From contig DASUGH010000083.1 of the NCBI GenBank assembly GCA_036274155.1, positions 1 through 64,000 on the forward strand: a DNA stretch of 64,000 nt, read 5' to 3'. The notes below the pieces were generated by a model. It was not told where the DNA came from. It saw nothing but the letters and a program-made list of their open reading frames with translations, and ran no database searches. The translations under genes and the position numbers were made by a program. This DNA comes from Gp6-AA40 sp036274155 (lineage in GTDB: Bacteria; Acidobacteriota; Vicinamibacteria; Vicinamibacterales; UBA2999). Shown one piece after another: positions 27,079-35,283 of the stretch (its first letter is position 1; each line of letters opens with the position of its first letter).

Positions 27079-27540
27079 TCACCTCTTGTTCGCGGCGTAC
27101 TGGATGGCGTTGACGATGTGCTGGTAACCGGTGCAACGGCAGATGTTTCCGCCAATGCCGTCGCGAATCTGCTGCTCGGTCGGCTTCGGGTTGTCGGTGA
27201 GCAGGCTGACGGCCGACATGATCATCCCCGGCGTGCAATAGCCGCACTGCAGACCGTGCTCTTCCCAGAAGCCTTCCTGCACCGGATGCAGCCGGCCGTC
27301 CGTGGCAAGGCCCTCGATGGTCGTGATCTCGGAGCCGCTCGCCTGCGCTGCGAAGACGGTGCACGACTTCACGGTGCGGCCGTCGAGCAGGACCGTGCAT
27401 GCGCCGCACTGGCTCGTATCACAGCCAACATGAGCGCCTGTCAGCAGCAGATGCTCGCGCAGGAAGTGCACGAGCAGCATGCGAGGCTCCACCTGGGCCT
27501 TCCTCGCCTTGCCATTGACCTTCATCGAGACATGGACCAT
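27079..27540 (-). CDS. coxS: [2Fe-2S] subunit of xanthine-dehydrogenase-type hydroxylase, CoxS-like
   Basis: This 153-residue subunit carries two [2Fe-2S] sites: the plant-ferredoxin-like CDTSQCGAC with a following cysteine (VKSCTVF), and the helical LQCGYCTPG plus ICRCTGY. The ATG at 27540 is preceded by AGAGGG and gives the family's usual N-terminus (HVSMKVNGKARKAQVEPRML). It lies two bases ahead of the large subunit and is the first gene of the set. It relays electrons from the molybdenum site to FAD. Confidence 0.9.
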   Translation of the reverse strand: MVHVSMKVNGKARKAQVEPRMLLVHFLREHLLLTGAHVGCDTSQCGACTVLLDGRTVKSCTVFAAQASGSEITTIEGLATDGRLHPVQEGFWEEHGLQCGYCTPGMIMSAVSLLTDNPKPTEQQIRDGIGGNICRCTGYQHIVNAIQYAANKR

Positions 27541-27632
27541 GCGTCCCTCTTCGGCAGCTGCCACGAGGCAGCCTCGGAATGATCGCGCGAGCAGATGACG
27601 ATATTTCCGACCGCCGCGCAAGTCAAACCAAT

Positions 27633-27800
27633 GGGGGTGCGAGGGGGCACGGGGTGCGAGGGTGCACGGGGTGCGAGGGTGCGAGGGTGCACGGGGGTGC
27701 GAGGGTGCGAGGGTGCACGGGGTGCGAGGGTGCGAGGGTGCACGCGGTGCACGGGGTGCGAGGGTGCGAGGGTGCACGGGGTGCGAGGGTGCACGGGGGC
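27633..27800. repeat. GTGC-octamer tandem array
   Basis: About 20 units of GGTGCGAG and GGTGCACG(G), some spaced by an extra G, run without a break upstream of the coxS gene and downstream of the 27821 gene. It is unlike the heptamer arrays elsewhere. Part of it is locally self-complementary (GTGCAC). It is in the expected leader region of the coxSLM operon. Confidence 0.85.
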
Positions 27801-27820
27801 GACGTGCGAAGCGGCCTAAT

Positions 27821-28830
27821 CTAGATATAACCGGTCGCTCTGGTGTGGTGCTGCCGCGCGCGGCCGAGTGAACCGCGTGGTCCGACGCGAATGGGGATCT
27901 CGCGCAGGGCAGTATCGGGCTCACCGATATTGGCCCTCGCCTTGACACGAACGACGTAGCGGCCAGAAGGCACGTCCGACAGCGGCAGACGCGCGACGAA
28001 CATGTGGGTGCCGGCACGCCGGCGATCGCTCGTTCGCTCCGCGGCAACTGTCTGCAGAATGCTGCCGTCGTCCGCCCGCAGCTCAACGCTGAGGTTTGTC
28101 GTGTGATCGCCGGCGTCGCCGGGATCGGCCGACGTGCCTCGCGACGGCGACCGCTCCAGCCGCAGCCGGCTCTCGTAGACCTCCGTGAAGACCGTCAGTG
28201 TTTCACCGGCCTCGAACTCGCGGCGCGGAGTGGGCACCGCCGGCAGCTTCACACGCGGACGCTCGACCGTCGATACGATGTGGGTCTGTTCGGACGCCGT
28301 CGACAGCGCAACGCCGCCCATCGTCAGCGGTGCTTCGAAATCGGGCACCTCGAGGGTCGTCAGGATGTTGCCGCTGCGCGCCGGGCCCCGGACGTTGACA
28401 CGGAGCTGGTACTGCCCTGGAGGAAGGTCGAGCTCGGACACGGTGCGCACGCCGTGGCGTCTGGCGACGACGCCGGCGTCGGCATCGAGCGTCACAGTAC
28501 CGTTGAAGGCATCACCCGAGCGTGAGCGTCCGCGCCCATCGGTGGCCGTCCAGGTCACGGCGAGCCGTCCCGAATAGCGGCCCGTCGACTCACCCAACCC
28601 GAGCAGCGTGGCGTCGGCATCGACCACGAGCACCACCGTCGTAGAGCGATCGGCGGTCTTGTACGGGGCAACGAAGATTCTGATCCGGTCGCGATCCTCT
28701 ACAGACTTGCGCGGCCGGCCGGCTGACGGGTCCGCCGGCTGGTCGGCGGCGTTGGCGGTGCTCGTCGGCTGCACGGTGAGCGCGCACACCGATAGCGCGA
28801 TCAGGGCCGTTCTTCGACGAGATACCTCAT
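27821..28830 (-). pseudogene. Secreted protein, C-terminal half of a VWFA-related type, with a frameshift in the signal peptide
   Basis: From the GTG at 28789 the frame encodes 322 residues with beta-rich segments (SELDLPPGQYQLRVNVRG, LPLSDVPSGRYVVRVKARAN) that parallel the C-terminal half of the VWFA-related protein at 47171-49228. No vWA domain is present. One extra base near 28820 would join the ATG at 28830 to this frame as MRYLRRRTALIALSVCALT, a clean signal peptide. As read, the frame from 28830 stops after nine codons. Either the gene has a one-base deletion or the assembly does. If the GTG start is used, the signal peptide is very short. Confidence 0.5.
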
Positions 28831-29298
28831 AGTCGGCGTAAAACGAGGCGATCGGGCGCGAGAGGAATCGCCCAGTACTACGTAAAGCTCTCGGTTTGGT
28901 TCACACAATCGCGAGCAGGACGATGATTCCGTGCATCAGCTGGCAGGCCGCGCTCAAGGGCACTGTGCCTCGGTGGCGAAAATCCCGGTGCCTCACAGGC
29001 CGATACGATTTCACCTTCGGCTGCTACTCCCCCGGACCAGCTCGACGTCATGTTCGGTCACGGCGCCGACCGCCTTCGGGCTTGGACAGTGGCCCGTTGC
29101 GTTCGGTCTGGCGTGTTTTGACGTTTGCCGGTTTCGAATGGTTGCCACGTTACTCCGCGCTCTCCCGCGAGGTGACCGAGGCGCGCCGCGACGCTGGTTT
29201 CGATGTAGATTCACAGCCGCCTCCCCGGCGCGGGACGTTTCCGCCGCTCGTCGCGTCAACCTGTCGGCGTGACGACCGGCTTCAGGACGCAATCACGC
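28831..29298. other. Intergenic region without a supported gene
   Basis: This region divides divergent genes. Plus-strand frames here have no recognisable protein character. CAGGCCGATACGATT at 28996-29010 also occurs at 14636-14650, followed by TCACC-like bases in both, so it holds a small dispersed repeat. Promoters for both flanking genes are presumably here. Confidence 0.35.
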
Positions 29299-29697
29299 AT
29301 GACCACACAAACGATGACTCATGTCGACACGGGCAAGGCGGTTAAGGTGTACCGGCTGGTCCTCCTGACCAGCATCTTGCTGAATATCGCCGTCGGGTTC
29401 TTCATCCTCCTGTTTCCGGACATGTTCGCCAGCTTCCTCGGACAGCCGCAGCCGTCTCCCGACACCTGGCCGCGTCACTGGGGCGCGCAGCTGCTCGCGA
29501 TCAACATGCTTTACATGCCGGGATACTGGGACCCGCAGGTGCAGCGCTGGCCGAACTGGCTCGGCATCGGCATCCGACTGAGCTTCGCGTTGTTCTTCTT
29601 CACCCAGGGTGATGGGTTCGTGCCGATGGGAATCTACGACGGCGCGTCGGGACTGCTGCTCCTGCTCACGTATCTGAGAGTCCCGGGAGCACGTTGA
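29299..29697 (+). CDS. Small four-helix membrane protein
   Basis: This 132-residue protein has about four hydrophobic helices (VYRLVLLTSILLNIAVGFFI, AQLLAINMLYMPGYW, GIGIRLSFALFFF, ASGLLLLLTYL) and charged loops. I prefer the ATG at 29299 over one ten codons upstream because the extra residues are not membrane-like. It is a conserved-type hypothetical; no catalytic motif is visible. It stands alone, and the CHAT gene ends just downstream on the other strand. Confidence 0.65.
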   Translation: MTTQTMTHVDTGKAVKVYRLVLLTSILLNIAVGFFILLFPDMFASFLGQPQPSPDTWPRHWGAQLLAINMLYMPGYWDPQVQRWPNWLGIGIRLSFALFFFTQGDGFVPMGIYDGASGLLLLLTYLRVPGAR

Positions 29698-29732
29698 GAG
29701 GCGGCGTGAAGCCGTCGCGCGCCGGCTGAGCG

Positions 29733-32300
29733 TCAGTTGAGCGGGTGACAGGGCACGAACCCGGGTTCGGGCTGGTCCTGACGCGTCTCGTACGACACCC
29801 AGCCCTGCGCCTGACGCTCGAGCAACTCGGTCCGCATCACATCATGATCGTGGATGTGCTGGAGGCAGATTTGCCCCGACATGACGTTCATGTTCCAGCG
29901 CTCAATCATGTCGACCTCGCCATGCCGACCGTTGGCGCTGACGCGAAACGACAGGAACTGCCGGTTGACGACGTTGACGACAGCGGTCAGCCCATTCACA
30001 GCGAGCGCCTGCAGCGCCTGCTCATGGCGAGCCAGTAGCGGTCCCGCGTAGACGGCACGCAGCGGCTGCGGGTTGGCGATCCGATATGCCAGGATCTGCG
30101 ACTGGAACCCGCTCGTGACTGCATTGGCCAGCTCGGTCTGTGTTGCAAACGGAGCCGGCATCATCTGGTCGGGATCGACCGGCACCGGCGGCGTCGTCGC
30201 GACAGGTTGCGGCGTCGGCGCCGGGCCGGGCGGCGCAGGATCCTTCACCACAGGCTGGAACGCGGCCTCCTTCTCCACGGGCGGCGGCGTCACTGGCGAG
30301 ACCGGACCCTGTTCATCTCTGAGGGCAGAGATGACGATCCCGACGATCACGAGCGCGATCACGAGCGCCGCCAGGCCGCCGAGCGCGCTGCCGAGCACGA
30401 ACCACTTCGCTCGCGGCACCGCCGCGGAACGCGCCGGGGACTGAACGTTGGCGCGAGGAGCCGGGGCCGCGTGCGGCGGAGGCGGAGCCGGCGAAGACGC
30501 GCCTCCGCGCAGCGCCTCGAGCTTCGCCGCGCCCGTGCCGATCGACGGTCCGCGATGCAGCACCCGCTCGATGTTCGCGAGCAGCGCCGGCACTTCCTTG
30601 TAGTCGGGCGCGATCTTCTGCAACTGTTCGAGCTCGATGAGCGCATCCGGCCAGTTGCGTTTGTCGTAGTGCCCGCGGGCGCTCAGGTACAGCCGGTTCA
30701 GCTCCTGCTGCCGGCGCGCCTCACCGAGCTGGCTTCGCACCGCCTGGTTGTCGGGTTCGAGGGCCGCCAGCGCCTGCCAGTGCTCGACTGCCTCGTCCCA
30801 CCGCTCCTTGTCGCTGGCGCTCGTGGCGGCGCGCCGCAGCTCGACGGCCCGGCGCCGCCGGGCATCCTCCTCGTTGGCACGCGCCAGCGCTTTCTCGGCG
30901 AGGCCGAGGAGCGCGCTGACGTCCTTATACGTGCGATCGATTGCGGCAATTCTCTTGAGCAGGTCGACGGCCTCGCGCCATCGTCCCTCTTCGTACGCCG
31001 CGCGCGCCGCGGCGTACATGTTCGCCAGCTGACGCTGGCGGCTGATCTCGCGCAGGCGCGTACCCGCCTCGGCGTGCGTCGGGTCGATGGCGAGGAGCTG
31101 ATTGAGCTTGTCGATGGCGGTCTGCACGTCGCCGGCCGCCTCCGCGGTCCGCGCGCCGGCGAGCAGCGACGACAGCTGCAGCTGTTTCCGATCGGGCTCG
31201 CTGACCTGCTCGACCTCGAAGATGCGCCCGTCGGGCGCACGCATGTAGAGGACGGGTGTGCCCCACTCGACCTCGCTCACCTCGGCGAAGATCGCCTTGC
31301 GCGCTTCCGCCAGCCCCGCGTCGACCGGGTAACCGGCGGCGAGCGCCGAGTAGAACTCGCGTGTGAAGCAGATGGCCGCCTCGTCGGTCACCTCGAACTG
31401 CATCGCGATCACGGCAGGCACGCCCTGCTGGACGAGGCTCTGTGCCGTTCCCGCAAACGGATCGGCGCGCGAGGCGCGTGCTCCCTCGCAGGCGTTGAGC
31501 ACGGCCAGCCGCAGCGGCCGATGATCGTGGAGCAAGGTGCCGATGAACTGAGCGCTGACGCGGCGGCCGCGCTCCTCGGCGTCCTCGAGCACCAGCAGGC
31601 CGTCGTCCACCTGCTCGTCGAAGCCGCCATGACCGACGAAATGAAAAATGTGGTACTCACTCTGCCGCAGGCGCCGTTGCAGCTCCGACAGTGTGGCGTG
31701 CTCCTGCCGCTCGACGGTGACGAGGCCCCGCTGCTCGAGGTCGGCCAGCGCCTCGTTCATCTTCGCGAACTCGCGCTCGACGTCCAGCTGCGGATAGTCG
31801 GTCGGGCTGGAGATCATCATCAGCACGCGAAGCGGCGGTTTCACCGCCACCGGCCGGATGCGCTCGGGCAGCTCGAGGTAGCGGACGACCGGCGTCTCGA
31901 CCGAGAGGCCGAGGAACCGGTTCATCCCGGCGTTGTAGAGAAACTCCCAGGGAAGGTCGGCCAGCGCCGGCACCTGTCCAAGGTGCAGCCGCACCCGCAG
32001 GCCCGAGCCCTGGCGGCCGGCCTCGTCGATGCTGCTGCGCAGACAGCCACGCACATCGCCGGCGAACACTTCGTTGAACAGCTTGCCGCCGAACGCCTTG
32101 GCAGACACCATCTCGGGCGACTCGATGCGGCGGACAGCGTGCCGCGAACGGCCGATGCGAAGCAGGAAGTTCTCGATCTCGAGATCGGAGAACGGCTCGC
32201 GAAACGCGGCCGTCGCCTGCCCGGCCGGCGAATTGAAGACCCGGGCGACATACCCGTCAGCGGACCGCTCGATGATGAGATCGAAGTCGAGGTACTTCAT
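29733..32300 (-). CDS. CHAT-domain protease-like protein with TPRs and a membrane anchor
   Basis: This 855-residue protein has an N-terminal CHAT caspase-like domain (about 105-355). The predicted dyad is His224 (HIFHFVGHGGF) and Cys271 (LAVLNACEGARA). TPR-like helices follow (about 370-590), then an Ala/Pro-rich linker, a membrane helix at about 633-660 and a proline-rich, then structured, C-terminal domain of about 190 residues outside the cytoplasm. CHAT proteases are activated by partners and cut effector proteins. The TPRs may bind such a partner and the membrane tether suggests a signal from outside, but the target is unknown. The start is uncertain: an ATG at 32300 or a TTG at 32330. 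Confidence 0.82.
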   Translation of the reverse strand: MKYLDFDLIIERSADGYVARVFNSPAGQATAAFREPFSDLEIENFLLRIGRSRHAVRRIESPEMVSAKAFGGKLFNEVFAGDVRGCLRSSIDEAGRQGSGLRVRLHLGQVPALADLPWEFLYNAGMNRFLGLSVETPVVRYLELPERIRPVAVKPPLRVLMMISSPTDYPQLDVEREFAKMNEALADLEQRGLVTVERQEHATLSELQRRLRQSEYHIFHFVGHGGFDEQVDDGLLVLEDAEERGRRVSAQFIGTLLHDHRPLRLAVLNACEGARASRADPFAGTAQSLVQQGVPAVIAMQFEVTDEAAICFTREFYSALAAGYPVDAGLAEARKAIFAEVSEVEWGTPVLYMRAPDGRIFEVEQVSEPDRKQLQLSSLLAGARTAEAAGDVQTAIDKLNQLLAIDPTHAEAGTRLREISRQRQLANMYAAARAAYEEGRWREAVDLLKRIAAIDRTYKDVSALLGLAEKALARANEEDARRRRAVELRRAATSASDKERWDEAVEHWQALAALEPDNQAVRSQLGEARRQQELNRLYLSARGHYDKRNWPDALIELEQLQKIAPDYKEVPALLANIERVLHRGPSIGTGAAKLEALRGGASSPAPPPPHAAPAPRANVQSPARSAAVPRAKWFVLGSALGGLAALVIALVIVGIVISALRDEQGPVSPVTPPPVEKEAAFQPVVKDPAPPGPAPTPQPVATTPPVPVDPDQMMPAPFATQTELANAVTSGFQSQILAYRIANPQPLRAVYAGPLLARHEQALQALAVNGLTAVVNVVNRQFLSFRVSANGRHGEVDMIERWNMNVMSGQICLQHIHDHDVMRTELLERQAQGWVSYETRQDQPEPGFVPCHPLN

Positions 32301-32609
32301 GGCGCCAGCGCGCGTCCCATCCTTTGACAACGCTCAGCGTCGCTCGAAGCAACATCGAAGGACGGTTCGAGAATCCTATACTGCTGACCAAGTTCCACGG
32401 CAACGACATAGTGCAGCCAGACGACTCATCGTTTCCTGAGACCAGTCGAGCTAGGCCGGACGCAAGCTCATGAGCACAACGACAACGATGCAGACTCGTC
32501 TCGACGGCCAAGGGCTGACCGGGTCCGGGCGCTGCGGTGAAGCTGAAAGCCGCATGACGTCACACTCGATCGCCGCGACGACGTGTTCGGCGTGATCGAC
32601 ATCCCGCTT
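32301..32609. other. Intergenic region without a supported gene
   Basis: This gap lies between two minus-strand genes. No protein-like frame or RNA was identified. It must contain the promoter of the CHAT gene. Confidence 0.3.
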
Positions 32610-32625
32610 TAGACCCAGAGCTCAC
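32610..32625. repeat. Isolated TAGACCCAGAGCTCAC word
   Basis: This 16-base word, with TAGACCCAGAGCTCAC reading on the plus strand, matches the outer end of the inverted-repeat element at 43624-43786. The rest of the arm is absent here, so it may be the remnant of a deleted element or a chance match. Confidence 0.35.
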
Positions 32626-32652
32626 GGCTTCGAGGCGATCGGGAGAGCTCGG

Positions 32653-33441
32653 TTAGAACCGGAGGCGCAGCCCGCCCACGATCTGGAATCCTCCGGCCTT
32701 CACTTCCACCGTACCGCCATCCGGTGACTCCAGGTCGACATTCGCGCGGGTGTACTGCGCGCCGACGCCGACACCGACCTGACGCGAGAAGAAGTAGCCG
32801 AGATCTCCCCCGATGTTCACGCCGACTGTCGAATCTTCCACGTCCTCCGTCACGGCGCTGTCGAACACGGCGTCGTCGTACGGATAGGACTCTGTATAGC
32901 GGACCGAGCTTACGAGCGCCTGCTCTACGGTAAAGAACGACGGCCCCCCGAATATCGTCACCAGCACCCGCTGACCGACAGGGAACACGCCGCGCACCTG
33001 GATGTGCACCGCCAGCTCTTCCCGTTTCAGATCGCCGGCTTCGCCGTTTACGGTTCGCGGCTGGTTGAAGAAGAACGGATGCGGAATCGACCCGGTAATG
33101 GCCGCCGTCGACGAACCCGAAAACCGCGTCAGGCCGGCGCCAATACCCAGGTGGCGCGACAGCAGGACTGCGCCCGATATGTCGAATCCCGGGCCGGATT
33201 TCATCGAGTATTCGCTGTCGACCCGCGCGTCCTCGGCGTTCTCGCGGTAGGTCACCGAGTCCTGGAAGTCGCTTCCGGCCGTCTGAAACATGCCATTGAT
33301 GGACAGGTGCACGCGGCCGATGGCCGGTCCGGCGCCGGACGACGTGGTGGCCGCCGACACCACCTGCGCGGCGACCGGTGACGAGCTGACCAGCACGATG
33401 GCCGCCGTAATGATGTGCGCCCGCCGCATGATCGCCATCAT
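32653..33441 (-). CDS. Outer-membrane beta-barrel protein, opacity-like
   Basis: This 262-residue protein has a signal peptide (RRAHIITAAIVLVSSSPVAA) and alternating strands ending in aromatic residues. The final strands GVGAQYTRANVDLES and FQIVGGLRLRF match the terminal beta-signal of outer-membrane barrels (ends in Phe). Strands such as LGYFFSRQVGVGVGAQY fit an eight-strand barrel. The ATG at 33441 overlaps the stop of the M4 peptidase as TGATG, so it is probably translated from the same message. The function is unknown. Confidence 0.75.
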   Translation of the reverse strand: MMAIMRRAHIITAAIVLVSSSPVAAQVVSAATTSSGAGPAIGRVHLSINGMFQTAGSDFQDSVTYRENAEDARVDSEYSMKSGPGFDISGAVLLSRHLGIGAGLTRFSGSSTAAITGSIPHPFFFNQPRTVNGEAGDLKREELAVHIQVRGVFPVGQRVLVTIFGGPSFFTVEQALVSSVRYTESYPYDDAVFDSAVTEDVEDSTVGVNIGGDLGYFFSRQVGVGVGAQYTRANVDLESPDGGTVEVKAGGFQIVGGLRLRF

Positions 33442-35198
33442 CACTGCACACCCACCGCAGTCCACGCCTGCGTCACGGCGCGCTCAGGAGCGCTGTCGAC
33501 CCCATACAGGTCCCGCGCCGCCTGGATGGTCGCGGCGCGCGCCGTCGAGAACGTGGACGCTGCCGGCATCAGGAAGACGAACGCCCTGTAGAAGACCCGC
33601 TCGATCTGTGCCCGGTTCGCCGCACCGACGCCCTGCACCGCCAGTCCGGAGGTTCGGTTCGAGCCGCCTTCGATGGCGAGGTAGAACGCGTGGTTCGCGA
33701 TCCCGGAATTGATGTGAACGCCGCCGTTGTCAGCGGGATCGGTGACCAGGCGCGTGTAGTGATCGGGTTGTCCGTACAGAGCGGGATTCTCCATCGAGCG
33801 ATCTCCGTCTCTGGAGCCCGGGAGAACCGCCCGCGAGATGTCCTCGCCCAACAGATAGTCTGCGCGGGCGGGACCCGTTCCTGGCTGCTGATAGAAGAAC
33901 TCGACAGAGGTTGCCATGATGTCGGAAAACGCCTCGTTGAGCGCGCCCGACTCGTTCTGATAGATCAGCCGCGACGAGGAATCGGTAACACCGTGCGTCA
34001 GCTCGTGCGCGACGATGTCCAGGGCGCCGGCGAAATAGCTGTAGTTCCTCCCGCTTCCAACGACGAAGAAGGTCGGTGGAATCCCGTTGGCGAAGAAGAG
34101 AACCCCGCCGGGCGAAGGCCCGCACGCTCCGCACCAGAAGGCGTTGATGACCCACCGGCTCAGGACACTCCCCGACACCGCCGGAGCGCCCTGCTGCGTG
34201 ACGGCGTTGGTGAGCACGACGATCGGCCGATCGCGATCGTCGAGGCCGTGCCGGCCGAACCGCCTGAAGTAGTAGTCGTACGTCCATCCGATGTGCGCGT
34301 GCGCATCGACCACCGCCGGATCCGTCCAGTTGTTGTCGGCGTCGGTCGCGAGGTCGCTGGTGAACAGCGGCGCGCCGTTGTCCACCACCGCAATGGCTCG
34401 CGTCAGATCGGCTCGGAAGTCGTAGGTCGTCAGCACCGGAGGACGGCGGCGATCGTCGGCGAGGAACGCGCCTGCCTGCTGCAGCACGCTGAGCTTTTTC
34501 GTATCGCCGAGCACGCCGCGTCCGCTGCCTGTGGCCGCCTGCGTCTGGATCTCGGTGTACCGCATCAGCTCCGAGCCGTCGTTCGCATCGAGGAACACGC
34601 GATTGACCTCACCGTGGCCCGAGACCACGCCGGTATAGGCGAGAAACGGCTCCCTGGTCTCGTGGCGCACGATCGTGAGCTCGACGGCCTTGAGCAGCGT
34701 CGCATCCGCGCCGCCGAGAGCCAGCAGACGGCGCTCGGCTTCGCCCAGCGTCAACCGTGGCTGCGTCTCGATCGCGAAGTCAGCCGCCATCTCGCCAAAG
34801 ATTGCCACCGGCACGCCGGCCTGGGAGTCGCGAACGACCTCGGAGCCCCACACCGGCACGCCATGGTGGTAGGCCTGCAACCGTTCGACGGTCCGCTGCG
34901 GCATCGCCGGATCCCGATCGACGCTCCGGGCACGCAGCTCGCCGGTCCCCAGCCGCTGCGTCACGTAGGAATCCCAGGTGCGCAGGTCGGCGCTGTTCGT
35001 GGCGGTGATCCGGAGGGCGGCGACGCGCGCCGATGGAGTGCGCGGGCGCTGCGCCCGCCCCGCTGGAGCAGACGTGTCGCGCGGAGTCGCCGTGCGCGGC
35101 GTCGCCGTCCGCGGAGACGAGGAACGCTGCGCAAGGCCGTGCTCGAGAGACAGCAGCAGAGCGGCCGTCACCGCCGCTGACGTCACGATGACTTTCAT
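33441..35198 (-). CDS. M4-family (thermolysin-like) metallopeptidase, secreted
   Basis: This 585-residue preproprotein has a signal peptide (MKVIVTSAAVTAALLLSL), a pro-region of FTP/PepSY type, and the catalytic domain. HELTHG (about residue 396) is the zinc-binding HEXXH; SGALNEAFSDIMA supplies the third ligand Glu; GGVHINSGIANHAFYLA is the conserved C-terminal active-site helix with the catalytic His. It should be activated by pro-peptide removal and digest extracellular protein. AGGAG precedes the ATG at 35198. The small barrel gene follows immediately. Confidence 0.9.
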   Translation of the reverse strand: MKVIVTSAAVTAALLLSLEHGLAQRSSSPRTATPRTATPRDTSAPAGRAQRPRTPSARVAALRITATNSADLRTWDSYVTQRLGTGELRARSVDRDPAMPQRTVERLQAYHHGVPVWGSEVVRDSQAGVPVAIFGEMAADFAIETQPRLTLGEAERRLLALGGADATLLKAVELTIVRHETREPFLAYTGVVSGHGEVNRVFLDANDGSELMRYTEIQTQAATGSGRGVLGDTKKLSVLQQAGAFLADDRRRPPVLTTYDFRADLTRAIAVVDNGAPLFTSDLATDADNNWTDPAVVDAHAHIGWTYDYYFRRFGRHGLDDRDRPIVVLTNAVTQQGAPAVSGSVLSRWVINAFWCGACGPSPGGVLFFANGIPPTFFVVGSGRNYSYFAGALDIVAHELTHGVTDSSSRLIYQNESGALNEAFSDIMATSVEFFYQQPGTGPARADYLLGEDISRAVLPGSRDGDRSMENPALYGQPDHYTRLVTDPADNGGVHINSGIANHAFYLAIEGGSNRTSGLAVQGVGAANRAQIERVFYRAFVFLMPAASTFSTARAATIQAARDLYGVDSAPERAVTQAWTAVGVQ

Positions 35199-35283
35199 CT
35201 GGGGCTCCTGAATGGCTGGCAAGCGATCGTGGGTGTGACGATGGCGGCGATTCTATACGGTCGGCGGCGAAACGCGGCGCCGG

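Noticed and set aside
28896..29345. Plus-strand frames in the gap before the 29299 gene
   Set aside because: No signal, motif or ribosome site; arginine-rich and not protein-like.
29733..32300. Considered as the TPR-CHAT of a type III-E CRISPR system
   Set aside because: The order is CHAT then TPR then TM; there is no gRAMP or CRISPR array.
30207..32327. Long plus-strand frame opposite the CHAT gene
   Set aside because: Composition is arginine/leucine noise; the minus strand has the CHAT and TPR motifs.
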